Shown here piece by piece: positions 56,345-63,602 of a stretch of 64,000 bases of DNA. The stretch is from Puniceibacterium confluentis. Its GTDB lineage: Bacteria; Pseudomonadota; Alphaproteobacteria; Rhodobacterales; Rhodobacteraceae. The notes below the pieces were generated by a model. That model was not told where the DNA came from. It made no database searches and saw only the letters and a list, made by a program, of their open reading frames with translations. The first letter of the stretch is position 1, and every line of letters begins with the position of its first letter. A program made the translations under genes and the position numbers. The DNA lies in contig NZ_VOJI01000011.1 in assembly GCF_007923445.1 (NCBI RefSeq), positions 121,551 to 185,550 of the forward strand. Reading direction: 5' to 3'.

Positions 56345-56374
56345 AAAGGCGCGGGGACAGCCCCGCGCCTTTTT
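56345..56374 (+). terminator. Intrinsic terminator of the TRAP operon
   Basis: AAGGCGCGGGG (56346-56356) pairs with CCCCGCGCCTT (56361-56371) around a 4-nt loop and is followed by T residues to 56374. The flanking A run also lets it serve the convergent gene ending at 56396. Confidence 0.88.
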
Positions 56375-56395
56375 CGCTGTACTGCGCTGGCATCG

Positions 56396-56680
56396 TCAGC
56401 CTTGTGCAAAAACCTCGCCGCCCTGGACGCTGTCCATGGTCATCGGCAATTCGTTGGTTGCCTTGGCGCGGATCTCGGTGATCTTGGCCTGAGCCTGACT
56501 GGCTGTTTCCGCCGACGGCCAATGGGTGACGACCGACATGCTCAAGTCGCCGGTTTGCACCATTTCCACCCGGTCCGCTCCGGCTGACTTGATCATCGGG
56601 ACAAAGGTTGTGCGGGCAATCTCGACCATGTCGTCGGTCATTTCCTTACATGTCCAGTGTGTCAAAGTGATAAATGCCAT
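56396..56680 (-). CDS. Small ABM-like (dimeric alpha-beta barrel) protein
   Basis: The 94-aa protein starts MAFITLTHWTCKEMTDDMVEIARTTFVPMIKSAGADRVEMVQTGDLS. Its order of strands and helices and the WPSAETASQAQAKI helix fit the antibiotic-biosynthesis-monooxygenase or ferredoxin-like dimeric barrel. It is too short to name a function. GGGAGGA precedes ATG 56680. It is not obviously linked to the TRAP operon except by position. Confidence 0.6.
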   Translation of the reverse strand: MAFITLTHWTCKEMTDDMVEIARTTFVPMIKSAGADRVEMVQTGDLSMSVVTHWPSAETASQAQAKITEIRAKATNELPMTMDSVQGGEVFAQG

Positions 56681-56817
56681 AACGCGTATCCTCCCAGGCC
56701 CCCGAATTTGAAGGCGCGGCCATGGTAACAGCCTTTCGCAGGACAGATGCCTGATTTTAGTGGTTAGACCGAAAGGGGGGGGGCGCCCCGGTGTCAACCC
56801 GGGGGGCCCTGTCCGCT

Positions 56818-57273
56818 TCAGCGGCGTGCGGCGGCGATCCAGATCAGCGCCAGCGCCACAGACGCAAGCGCGTTCCAGCTCGCCATCGACAGGGTCAGAA
56901 GCTCCCAGGCGATGTCATCGCAGCGCACCAGAGGCGCGGCCATGATCTGGTCGAGCAGCGCATCGGTCGACAGCCCGCCGATAGGCCCCGAGGTGCAGGT
57001 CGTCGGCCCTTCCCACCAGCCACGCTCGACACCGGTGTGGTACAGGCCGACCCCAGCCGTCGCCAGCGCCGCACATGCCCCCAGCAGCGGCAGGATCCGG
57101 CCGGGCAGCAACAGGGCCGCCGCGCCGATCAGCACTGCGACAACATGGGGATAGCGCTGCCAGTAGCACAGTTTGCAGGGCGGCAGACCGCCGATGTACT
57201 GGAAGCCAAGCGCTCCGATCAGCAGCGCGGCCGAGCCTGCGGCGGCAATGAGGACAAGTGTGTTTCTGCTCAT
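56818..57273 (-). CDS. dsbB: Disulfide bond formation protein B
   Basis: The 151-aa inner-membrane quinone-linked thiol oxidase has four hydrophobic spans. The first cysteine pair lies in PPCKLCYWQRYPH near residues 32-35 and the second in TTCTSG and LVRCDD (periplasmic loop, near 93 and 118). It reoxidises DsbA-type proteins. Its start overlaps the stop of the upstream DedA-like gene by 4 bp (57270-57273). Confidence 0.92.
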   Translation of the reverse strand: MSRNTLVLIAAAGSAALLIGALGFQYIGGLPPCKLCYWQRYPHVVAVLIGAAALLLPGRILPLLGACAALATAGVGLYHTGVERGWWEGPTTCTSGPIGGLSTDALLDQIMAAPLVRCDDIAWELLTLSMASWNALASVALALIWIAAARR

Positions 57274-57848
57274 AGGTATCGCACCAGAAAAAAGCCGCCA
57301 ATCAGCAGCACGAGGAAGACGGTAAACACCAGACCCAGACGTTTTTCAACAAAGCCGCGCACCGGGGCGCCGAAGAACCGCAGCAGTCCGGCCACGATAA
57401 AGAACCGCAGGCCCCGCGCCAGAATCGAGGTCACGATGAAGGTGCCCAAGGGCATCGCGGTCCAACCCGACATGATGGTGATCACCTTGTAGGGAAATGG
57501 CGTGATCCCGGCCACCAGCACCGCCCAGAAACCGAAGTCGTTGAACTTGCTCGAAAAGGCGGCCACGGCGTCGCCCTTGCCCAGGGCATGCAGGATGGGC
57601 GCGCCGATCTGTTCGTAAAAGAAGAAGCCGACCGCATAGCCGAGCATGCCGCCCAGAACCGAGGCGACCATAGCCACCAGCGCGATCAGCCAGGCGCGAC
57701 TGGGCCGGGCAAGGATCATCGGAATCATCAGCACATCCGGTGGAATCGGAAAGACCGAACTTTCGACAAATGCCACAACAGCAAGAACCCACAGGGCCTG
57801 CGGATGATCGGCAAGTGTGAGCATCCGGTTGTACAGTCGATGCAGCAT
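57270..57848 (-). CDS. YqaA/DedA-family membrane protein
   Basis: The 192-aa inner-membrane protein (SNARE-associated/VTT family) has spans near residues 16-34, 44-66, 105-122 and 165-190. Family wording includes VAFVESSVFPIPPDVLMIPMILARP, the G[FY]xFYEQIG segment and ITPFPYKVITIMSG. Family members help phospholipid flipping and membrane energetics. It precedes dsbB with a 4-bp overlap. ATG 57848 is used; the longer frame upstream is not credible. Confidence 0.88.
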   Translation of the reverse strand: MLHRLYNRMLTLADHPQALWVLAVVAFVESSVFPIPPDVLMIPMILARPSRAWLIALVAMVASVLGGMLGYAVGFFFYEQIGAPILHALGKGDAVAAFSSKFNDFGFWAVLVAGITPFPYKVITIMSGWTAMPLGTFIVTSILARGLRFFIVAGLLRFFGAPVRGFVEKRLGLVFTVFLVLLIGGFFLVRYL

Positions 57849-58143
57849 CAGGCCCTCGTTTCTGCCAGTTGCCGCGACAGACCACGGCCCGGGAAGCGGG
57901 TCAAGCCTTGGCAGGATGCGAGGGGAGCAGGTCGGCCCATGTGCATAGGCATCGGGCGCTTTGGTGACGCGCAGCGGCGCGCAGGCTCTGGCGCCCGTTG
58001 CGACCGGCTGGCACGCGGCTGGCTGCCACTGGCGGAGCGCACCGGTCGGGCAGACCGGTGCAACGCAAGCGGGCGGCCAAGTTTTTGCGGGCCCCAGTTC
58101 CATGCTTGACGGCCCTTCGCGCGCCACCTAAACCAAGCTCCGT

Positions 58144-58227
58144 GCGGGTGTGGCGGAATGGTAGACGCGAGGGTCTCAAACACCCTTTCCTCACGGAGTG
58201 CCGGTTCGAGTCCGGCCACCCGCACCA
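58144..58227 (+). tRNA. tRNA-Leu (anticodon CAA)
   Basis: The acceptor stem GCGGGTG (58144-58150) pairs with CACCCGC (58217-58223), followed by A and an encoded CCA (58225-58227). The anticodon loop CTCAAAC lies inside AGGGT/ACCCT and gives CAA, reading UUG. A long class II variable arm and the TTCGAGTCC T-loop are present. The integrase gene 160 bp downstream makes its 3' end the likely attachment site of the element. Confidence 0.95.
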
Positions 58228-58240
58228 GTAATGCGCCCGC
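58190..58240 (+). other. Presumed attL (tRNA-Leu 3' end and junction)
   Basis: Tyrosine integrases typically recombine within the T-arm/acceptor end of tRNA genes and leave the gene intact. The host-like part would end near 58227, and element DNA starts after it. The exact core cannot be defined because the other attachment site is outside the window. Confidence 0.4.
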
Positions 58241-58284
58241 AAGCATTTGAAATAAGTGCAAATCCTTTAAAAATAAGAACTTGG

Positions 58285-58376
58285 TGCGTAGCCGTGCGTA
58301 AAGAAGTTGCGTAAATACAGCGCCGTGTGGCATCCCATTACGCATGATTTACGCATTGTTCCAGAATCATTACGCA
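58285..58376. repeat. Six TGCGTAA sites before the integrase gene
   Basis: Three direct copies, TGCGTA(G) 58285-58290, TGCGTAAA 58295-58302 and 58308-58315, face three inverted copies, TTACGCA 58338-58344, 58349-58355 and 58370-58376. They fit arm-type integrase or excisionase sites and lie in the int promoter region. Confidence 0.75.
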
Positions 58377-58386
58377 TGGTGTTTGC

Positions 58387-59349
58387 ATGGCCTCGATCCG
58401 TAAGCACGCGAAGGGCTGGCGAGCTGAAGTTGCCCGGCAGGGTGTCCGCAAGTCCATGATGTTCCCCACGCGGCAAGAGGCCAAGGATTGGGCAGCCCGT
58501 CAAGAGTACGAGATTCTAAATAGCGGCAAGCTGGCGGCGGCAAAACCCTTTGGTGAAGTGATGGACCGTTATGCCCGAGAGGTGTCCAGCACCAAACGCG
58601 GCGCGCGTTGGGAGATCATCCGTCTGGAAAAGATGCGGCGCGACCGGATTGCGTCCGTCCAGGTCGGCAAGCTGGCTGCAGTGGACTTTTCCGATTGGCG
58701 CGACCGGCGGCTGCGAGAGGTAGCACCCTCGTCTGTGCTGCGCGAAATGGAGTTGATGAGTTCCGTTCTAACGGTGGCGCGTCGCGATTGGGGTATGATC
58801 GCTGTCAACCCGATGAAGGACGTCCGCCGTCCACGTGCGCCGAACAAGCGCGACCGACTTCCGACTGCCGATGAAATGGATCGACTGGCGTTCGTTGCTG
58901 GCGAGGATCTGACCAAATCCACGGCACGGGCGTTCCACGCGTTCCTCTTTGCCATCGAAACCGCCATGCGCGCGGGCGAAATTACTGGCCTGACGTGGAA
59001 TCACATCCACATTGATCAGTGTTTTGCGCACCTTCCAGAAACGAAAAATGGCACAGCACGCGACGTCCCATTGTCCGCAGAGGCTGTTCGGCTATTGCAG
59101 GCTTTGCCCCATTCCGACCGGGTGTTTGGGCTGACCAGTGCCAGTCTTGACGCCCTCTGGCGCAGTGTCCGCGATCGTGCGGGAGCTGACGGGCTGACAT
59201 TCCATGACAGCCGCCATGTGGCCATCACGCGCCTGTCACGCAAACTGGACGTGCTGGCCCTGGCTCGCATGGTGGGGCACAAGAATATTTCGGAGTTGAT
59301 GACGTACTATGACGCGACGGCTGCGGATCTGGCTAAGCGGCTGGATTGA
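58387..59349 (+). CDS. int: Phage-type tyrosine recombinase (integrase)
   Basis: The 320-aa protein has an N-terminal arm-binding domain, a SAM-like core-binding domain (residues about 55-140), then a catalytic domain with Arg in AMRAGEITGLTW near 199 and Lys in ETKNGTARDVPL. HDSRHVAITRL (HxxR) lies near 276, with a further His in GHKNISELMTYY and the nucleophile Tyr in TYY near 309. No clear ribosome site precedes ATG 58387, suggesting weak or leaderless translation. Its end overlaps the convergent excisionase-like gene by 17 bp. Confidence 0.95.
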   Translation: MASIRKHAKGWRAEVARQGVRKSMMFPTRQEAKDWAARQEYEILNSGKLAAAKPFGEVMDRYAREVSSTKRGARWEIIRLEKMRRDRIASVQVGKLAAVDFSDWRDRRLREVAPSSVLREMELMSSVLTVARRDWGMIAVNPMKDVRRPRAPNKRDRLPTADEMDRLAFVAGEDLTKSTARAFHAFLFAIETAMRAGEITGLTWNHIHIDQCFAHLPETKNGTARDVPLSAEAVRLLQALPHSDRVFGLTSASLDALWRSVRDRAGADGLTFHDSRHVAITRLSRKLDVLALARMVGHKNISELMTYYDATAADLAKRLD

Positions 59350-59578
59350 TTTTCACCATCCGCTTGCCGTTGATGGTCTTGGCTTCCATGCTTCCAGCGG
59401 CGATCCGGCGCTGTACCGTGCTGGAGTTCACGTTGAGCCTACGAGCGGCCTCGGCGGGCGTCACCCATTGCGGCGCGGGGATCACGGTGGCTCCTGCCAA
59501 CGCCCTTGCCAATGCGGCAACTTCCTCGCGCAGCAACCGTAGATCATCGGCGGGAACGATAACGAATTGTTCAGCCAT
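59333..59578 (-). CDS. Excisionase-like DNA-binding protein
   Basis: The 81-aa protein has an N-terminal helix (LRLLREEVAALARAL) and a MerR/excisionase-type winged helix (WVTPAEAARRLNVNSSTVQRRIAAGSMEAKTINGKRMVKI). AAAGGAG precedes ATG 59578. It is convergent with the integrase gene and the last gene of the leftward operon. It is a good candidate for the directionality factor that would use the TGCGTAA sites. Confidence 0.8.
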   Translation of the reverse strand: MAEQFVIVPADDLRLLREEVAALARALAGATVIPAPQWVTPAEAARRLNVNSSTVQRRIAAGSMEAKTINGKRMVKINPAA

Positions 59579-59596
59579 TTCAGGCTCCTTTCGCGA

Positions 59597-60148
59597 TTAA
59601 ACGGCAGTAGATCGGTAGTCCAGTGGGCATTGGCTCGTCTCTGTTATTGACGCTAAAAAAAGCGGCCTGCGCCATGCAAGCTTAAGGTGTCCAACCACAC
59701 GACGGCCTGCGATGCTGACGCCGAAATCCTTGTCTGTCGCGTGGCCCCCGACAATGGCGCTCAGGACCTTGCTGCCGCCAGGGAAGGGGATCGGGTCACC
59801 ACCAGCGGTGCGAAGCTTGGGGCAGGCGTGGCGTGCCAGATCCGCGCAGCGCAAATGCACCGGAGCCTCGGTGCTCATCCACCACCCTTCGTTCCAGCTG
59901 CCGCGCGGAAACCACCAGCGGTCCCGCCAATCGGTGCGTTCGCCGCAGACCGTGCAGCGCATGTCGACGATGCTCTTGCGCTGGCGGACCATGTGCGGCT
60001 TGGCAAAAAGCGGGCGGCCTTCCCCCGGCTTGTGCGGTGACCAGATTGCAAGGTTCATGCCGATGTGCCGACATGGCCGGATTTCGTGCCGCTCCTCTGC
60101 TGACCAAGTGGCGTTCCAGGGCACGTCTTTGCTGATGACGAGGGTCAC
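59597..60148 (-). CDS. Prophage protein with possible zinc-binding cysteines
   Basis: The 183-aa protein starts at GTG 60148, in a 4-bp GTGA overlap with the preceding gene. Cys pairs in MRCTVCGERTDW and a Cys/His cluster in HLRCADLARHACPK suggest a structural zinc site. The Trp-rich middle is unusual (RDRWWFPRGSWNEGWW). The family is not recognised. It is probably an early leftward gene of unknown function. Confidence 0.6.
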   Translation of the reverse strand: MTLVISKDVPWNATWSAEERHEIRPCRHIGMNLAIWSPHKPGEGRPLFAKPHMVRQRKSIVDMRCTVCGERTDWRDRWWFPRGSWNEGWWMSTEAPVHLRCADLARHACPKLRTAGGDPIPFPGGSKVLSAIVGGHATDKDFGVSIAGRRVVGHLKLAWRRPLFLASITETSQCPLDYRSTAV

Positions 60149-60834
60149 GCTGCAATCTCCTGTCCGAGGGCATGTCCGCCCCATTGCTCTGCCCAGGCCT
60201 CGGCCATGCCGGGGAACGTCTTGCTGCGGATCTTCCAGCGATCCGGGCCAGGCGGCGCGCGGTGGATCGCGGACCATTTCTTGTGCTCTGCCGTGCCGGG
60301 CCTGGGCGGCTCCAGGCGCCGGGTTGCTGACAGATCGGGCAGGTTGCGCAGGTAGAGGCCGGTGCCCTTGAACGCCGGATCTCCGAACCACCAGGGTTGG
60401 ACCATCTGTGGTTTCGCCAGATCGGAAGGCATCCGGTCGCGGGCGAGGTCGTTCATTTCCGGGTTCTCGATCGCCACGCGCGGGACGGGCGCAGTCCAGC
60501 AGGCGGTGAAGATGGCAACGCCTTCATCGAACTCGGCTTTCATCGAAGCGAGGTCTCGGCCCTTTGGTAGTTTCTTCGGCGGGGTCCACTTTCCCGGCCC
60601 ACTCATCCACTGGCGACCGGATCGGCAAAGCCGGGTACAGGGCGGGTTGCTCACGATCAGCAGATCCCATCCCCAGCCGATCACATCGCGGATGTCGCCC
60701 TGGATGTGCCGGTTGGTCGGCTTGTCCGCGGGCAGCAGATCGCACTGCCAGGCGTCGTGGCCCCGGGTAAGAAAAGCGTCCAGCGCCACGCAGCTGGTCG
60801 CGCAGCCGATCAGGACGCGGAGGGGGGATGTCAT
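60145..60834 (-). CDS. C5-methyltransferase-like phage protein
   Basis: The 229-aa protein has a Rossmann-like opening (VLIGCATSCVALDAFLTRGHDAWQCDL), a motif IV-like LIVSNPPCTRLC and a motif VI-like VAIENPEM. The C-terminus RSKTFPGMAEAWAEQWGGH is shared by phage proteins annotated as DNA cytosine methyltransferases. It lacks a clear motif VIII QxRxR and is short, so activity is uncertain. The Cys in PPC would be the nucleophile. ATG 60834 is used; ATG 60861 is an alternative. Confidence 0.7.
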   Translation of the reverse strand: MTSPLRVLIGCATSCVALDAFLTRGHDAWQCDLLPADKPTNRHIQGDIRDVIGWGWDLLIVSNPPCTRLCRSGRQWMSGPGKWTPPKKLPKGRDLASMKAEFDEGVAIFTACWTAPVPRVAIENPEMNDLARDRMPSDLAKPQMVQPWWFGDPAFKGTGLYLRNLPDLSATRRLEPPRPGTAEHKKWSAIHRAPPGPDRWKIRSKTFPGMAEAWAEQWGGHALGQEIAA

Positions 60835-60900
60835 GGGGCTGCAGACGCAGGTGTCATGCATGGCAACAAGTCCTGTGCGCCCGTCGTGCGGGGTGCTGCG

Positions 60901-61128
60901 TCATGCGGGTGGCCTTCCGAGGAACATCTGCCGGGTGCGGCGGGCGCGGTGTTTTTCCGCCTCGTCGGTTTCGGCGTGGTCGATCAGGAAGGTGCAGGCC
61001 AGCTGGATCGTCTCGTCGTCAAAGTGCGTCAGGTCGGCGAGCACGGAGCGCGCGTAGAACAGCGGCTCCGCGCCCGCCTGCAGGCCGCCCGCCGGGGGGA
61101 GAGTGCGGGCAGTCAGGTCATCCGCCAT
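60901..61128 (-). CDS. Hypothetical prophage protein
   Basis: The 75-aa protein is acidic and helical (FDDETIQLACTFLIDHAETDEAEKH) with a basic C-terminal end. No family is recognised. It is in line with the leftward operon, 3 bp after the small membrane protein gene. Confidence 0.55.
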   Translation of the reverse strand: MADDLTARTLPPAGGLQAGAEPLFYARSVLADLTHFDDETIQLACTFLIDHAETDEAEKHRARRTRQMFLGRPPA

Positions 61129-61131
61129 GGC

Positions 61132-61320
61132 TCAGCACCCCGACAGCGCACAGGGTGTGCCGTAGGCGTGGCTCAGCACCAGAAGCTGCAGCAGGTCGCC
61201 GGTGATCAGCGTGGCCAGCAGGGTGGCGATGCTGACCGAGGTGAGCGCGATGCCATAGGCCAGCCAGTTGTGCCGGATCCGCTGGCTGCGGGCGTAGGTG
61301 TCGGCAAGGTGGTCGATCAT
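61132..61320 (-). CDS. Small membrane protein of the prophage
   Basis: The 62-aa protein has one hydrophobic segment near residues 20-50 (WLAYGIALTSVSIATLLATLITGDLLQLLVL). Its start overlaps the upstream gene's stop by 4 bp (61317-61320). The function is unknown. Confidence 0.55.
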   Translation of the reverse strand: MIDHLADTYARSQRIRHNWLAYGIALTSVSIATLLATLITGDLLQLLVLSHAYGTPCALSGC

Positions 61321-61667
61321 GCCGCATCACCCCCGGTCGGGGCGGACAGGCCGAACCTGCGGGCGATGGCGGCGCGGGTCGGGGCCAGGGCGGCGCGGGT
61401 GGCGGCGAGCACCGGGTTCGCGGCCGCCGGAGTTCCGGCGCGGGCGGCGGCCAGATCGGCCAGCAGATGGTTGCGCGGGTGGATCGCCGGGCGGGTGTCG
61501 CAGGGCTGTTTCATCAGGCGCGCGGCGGCACCGGCCGTGATCGGCTGGCCCTGCGCCTCTTTCAGCAGCCACCACGCGTCCTGCGTGGTGGCCAGCGGCA
61601 GCGCCGCGACCAGCGCGGGATCGGTCAGCAGCCTGCGCGCCGCAGTGATGAGATCGGGGGTTTGGTG
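61317..61667 (-). CDS. Hypothetical prophage protein, first gene of the leftward operon
   Basis: The 116-aa protein starts MHQTPDLITAARRLLTDP, with GGAGG 8 nt before ATG 61667. It is helical and Ala/Arg-rich, with IHPRNHLLADLAAARAG. No family is known to me. Its promoter lies at 61699-61726 with an operator inside. Confidence 0.6.
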   Translation of the reverse strand, partial: HQTPDLITAARRLLTDPALVAALPLATTQDAWWLLKEAQGQPITAGAAARLMKQPCDTRPAIHPRNHLLADLAAARAGTPAAANPVLAATRAALAPTRAAIARRFGLSAPTGGDAA

Positions 61668-61698
61668 CATGGGGGCCTCCATCGGTTGTGATGAAGGA

Positions 61699-61726
61699 AC
61701 CATACTCACTTAATGTGAGTATTCAA
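61699..61726 (-). promoter_or_regulatory. Leftward early promoter with embedded operator
   Basis: On the minus strand TTGAAT (61726-61721), a 16-bp spacer and TATGGT (61704-61699) precede the leftward operon. A perfect palindrome ATACTCAC-N5-GTGAGTAT (61702-61722) fills the spacer, an arrangement that would let a repressor block RNA polymerase. Confidence 0.75.
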
Positions 61727-61733
61727 GATTTAA

Positions 61734-61751
61734 AATCACATATTGTGAGTT
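61734..61751. promoter_or_regulatory. Second operator-like site
   Basis: AATCACA-N3-TGTGAGTT is a near-palindrome with the same TGTGAGT half-site. It lies about 30 bp upstream of the leftward promoter centre and overlaps the 3' end of the 61750 gene. Confidence 0.55.
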
Positions 61752-62013
61752 ACGAAATCTCACCGCTGGATCCGGTGGCGGACGTTTCAGGTGTGAGATC
61801 GCTGTCGCTGTCCTGTTCGGGGTCTCCGTCCTGGTCATCGAGGTTTCGTTGGGTCGTATCCCTGCCAACGTCGAGGTGAGACGCAAAAAAGCCAGACGCT
61901 GCGAGCATTGGCACGACGTAAATCATCTGCTCGGTCAGGAATGCGACGGAGTAGGTTGGAACAAGCACAATAAGGGCTTTGGTGAGTGCAATCTTTAAAT
62001 TTGAGTTAATCAC
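61750..62013 (-). CDS. Small membrane-anchored hypothetical protein of the prophage
   Basis: The 87-aa frame starts at GTG 62013. It has one or two hydrophobic segments (residues about 5-45), then an acidic Asp/Glu/Ser-rich tail (DQDGDPEQDSDSD). The ribosome site is weak. It could be a lysogeny-expressed superinfection or accessory protein, but this is a guess from position beside the repressor. Confidence 0.45.
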   Translation of the reverse strand: MINSNLKIALTKALIVLVPTYSVAFLTEQMIYVVPMLAASGFFASHLDVGRDTTQRNLDDQDGDPEQDSDSDLTPETSATGSSGEIS

Positions 62014-62077
62014 GTTTGACTTGCCCTGTCGCGTTCTTCTAATGTTCCGCTGAACTGGAGGTTTAGATGCGCCAATC

Positions 62078-62434
62078 TCAATTGGATGATTTGATTGAAG
62101 CTGCTGATTTATCAGGAATTTCTTTGGATATTTTGGCGGCGCTTTGCCGCGGACTGGACGACAATGCGATTAAGAGGCTTTGCGGTAATTGCGCTTCTAT
62201 GCCCCGGTATATGAAGTCCAAAGTTAGTCCAAATTTTTCACAAAGAACTGTTGCCTCGTCAGGCATGATGCGCCGGTGACCAGTCTCCCAATTTATGTAC
62301 CGGGTGTAGTTAAATCCGCATACTGCAGCAAAATCCGTAGCTGACATCGCTGTCGTCTCGCGAACGGCCTTGATCCGCGCGCCGATGCTGCGAAATGGGA
62401 ACTTGTCTGCTTCGGATTGGGGCGGTTTTTTCAT
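62078..62434 (-). CDS. CI-like helix-turn-helix repressor
   Basis: The 118-aa protein has an XRE-type HTH at about residues 15-75 (GARIKAVRETTAMSATDFAAVCGFNYTRYINWETGHRRIMPDEATVLCEKFGLTLDFIYRG). There is no C-terminal LexA-type protease domain, so induction would not be by RecA-driven self-cleavage. It is divergent from the Cro-like gene. It probably binds the ACTCA/TGAGT sites. Confidence 0.75.
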   Translation of the reverse strand: MKKPPQSEADKFPFRSIGARIKAVRETTAMSATDFAAVCGFNYTRYINWETGHRRIMPDEATVLCEKFGLTLDFIYRGIEAQLPQSLLIALSSSPRQSAAKISKEIPDKSAASIKSSN

Positions 62435-62453
62435 AGCTAGATAATTGCTGAAC

Positions 62454-62466
62454 ACACAATTTGTGT
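62454..62466. promoter_or_regulatory. Palindrome near the repressor start
   Basis: ACACAA-T-TTGTGT is a perfect 13-bp palindrome 20 bp before the repressor start. It is related to, but not identical with, the TGTGA half-sites. It may be a Cro or auto-regulatory operator. Confidence 0.45.
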
Positions 62467-62486
62467 AAAATTGCAAAATGTGAAGG

Positions 62487-62515
62487 TTGACGAACTCATA
62501 AATGGTGAGTTATTG
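62487..62515 (+). promoter_or_regulatory. Rightward early promoter with embedded operator
   Basis: TTGACG (62487-62492), a 17-bp spacer and TTATTG (62510-62515) precede the Cro-like gene. The inverted repeat AACTCA-N7-TGAGTT (62493-62511) fills the spacer, the same design as the leftward promoter. Confidence 0.7.
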
Positions 62516-62522
62516 GTGCTGC

Positions 62523-62768
62523 ATGACAGTTGCATCAGATATTGTTTCGACCGTAGGGCGCAAGAACCTGCGCACAGCTCTCGCAGTCGGTGATACCGCG
62601 ATCACCAATGCGTTGGCGCGTGGCAGTTTTCCGGCGCGCTGGTATCTGGTGGTACAATCTGAATGCGCCAAGCATGGCATGGAATGCCCGAGCAGCCTTT
62701 TCGGGTTTGTCAAAGTACCTGCTGTAAGGAACGCTTTCATCGTTCGTGATGCGGATGACGCCGCATGA
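62523..62768 (+). CDS. Cro-like DNA-binding protein
   Basis: The 81-aa protein starts MTVASDIVSTVGRKNLRTALAVGDTAITNALARGSFPARWYLVV. Residues 10-45 have the YdaS/Cro-type HTH wording with the FPARWY tail. It is the first gene after the rightward promoter. ATG 62523 lies 7 nt beyond the -10, so the leader is very short. The next gene overlaps by 4 bp. Confidence 0.75.
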   Translation: MTVASDIVSTVGRKNLRTALAVGDTAITNALARGSFPARWYLVVQSECAKHGMECPSSLFGFVKVPAVRNAFIVRDADDAA

Positions 62769-63154
62769 GCCTGCTTGATCCATCCTCATTCCGCCTTTGC
62801 TTCCAGTTGCTGTTTCAACGCGGAGCAGCTTACCGCGACGGGCGGGCAAAATCTTTCGAAGCGAACCGGGTAGACTCGCGGGACTACGCCCGGGAACGGT
62901 TTGCCGAGATGATGATCGCGGCCTTTCCCGGGGAGACGCCGGGCGAGATTGCCGAGGCGGCGGCAAAGACCTGCGGTGTCAGCAAGCGGCAGGCCGAGAA
63001 CTGGCTGCGCGGCGAGAGCAGCCCGGCCTTCGAGCATGTGCTGGTGGTCGGCACCTGTCTGGGCATCTGGAAAACCATGGAAATCATGACCCTGGACGGT
63101 CGCTCGCGTGAGGATGTCGCGGCGATGATCGGTCAGCGCCGGGGGCGACCTTGA
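62765..63154 (+). CDS. HTH-containing phage regulatory-like protein
   Basis: The 129-aa protein starts MSLLDPSSF, with a putative HTH (GEIAEAAAKTCGVSKRQAENWLRGESSPAFEHVLVVGTCLG) at about residues 58-100. It overlaps the Cro-like gene by 4 bp and the next gene by 4 bp. It may be a CII/CIII-like or replication-related protein; the family is not clear. Confidence 0.6.
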   Translation: MSLLDPSSFRLCFQLLFQRGAAYRDGRAKSFEANRVDSRDYARERFAEMMIAAFPGETPGEIAEAAAKTCGVSKRQAENWLRGESSPAFEHVLVVGTCLGIWKTMEIMTLDGRSREDVAAMIGQRRGRP

Positions 63155-63498
63155 GCATATCAACGGAAATGGCGGCATTTGTGACCTCGGATGTGGGCGC
63201 TGCCGCCTGCGCCGATCTGGTCGGTCGGATGCAGCTCTGGGGCGCGAATTCCCTGGCCCATTTTGCAATGGGCACGATCCTCGGGGTGCTGCGGTTCAAC
63301 CTGCAGGTATCGCATCTGGTGATCTGGTCCGCGCTTTTGATTCTGGGCGCCAAGGAAATATTTTTCGACATCCCCGGCGCCGGGTTCGATTGGCGCGTGA
63401 TGCTGGACAGCCTGTGGGACGTGGCCTGCTACCTGCTGGGTCTGGGGCTGGTGTTCTGGGCGATCCTGTCCGCCCCGGGTCCCGAGGCCGCGTCATGA
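63151..63498 (+). CDS. Membrane protein of the prophage
   Basis: The 115-aa frame starts at TTG 63151 (TTGA overlap) or possibly ATG 63169. Hydrophobic segments lie near residues 32-48, 53-68 and 86-107. The function is unknown; it may belong to a lysis or morphogenesis-like membrane set. Confidence 0.55.
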   Translation: MSISTEMAAFVTSDVGAAACADLVGRMQLWGANSLAHFAMGTILGVLRFNLQVSHLVIWSALLILGAKEIFFDIPGAGFDWRVMLDSLWDVACYLLGLGLVFWAILSAPGPEAAS

Positions 63499-63602
63499 GC
63501 TGGGCGGACTGGATCATTCTCGGAGCGGCGCTGGCCGGGCTGGGCGGGGCGTTCTGGCTGCTGTTCACGCTGCTGCGCGATGCGCTGCGGTGGCATCCGT
63601 GA
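63495..63602 (+). CDS. 35-aa single-span membrane protein
   Basis: MSWADWIILGAALAGLGGAFWLLFTLL is one transmembrane helix followed by a basic tail. It starts with a 4-bp ATGA overlap on the previous gene (63495-63498). Tiny but well placed in a run of coupled genes. Confidence 0.55.
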   Translation: MSWADWIILGAALAGLGGAFWLLFTLLRDALRWHP

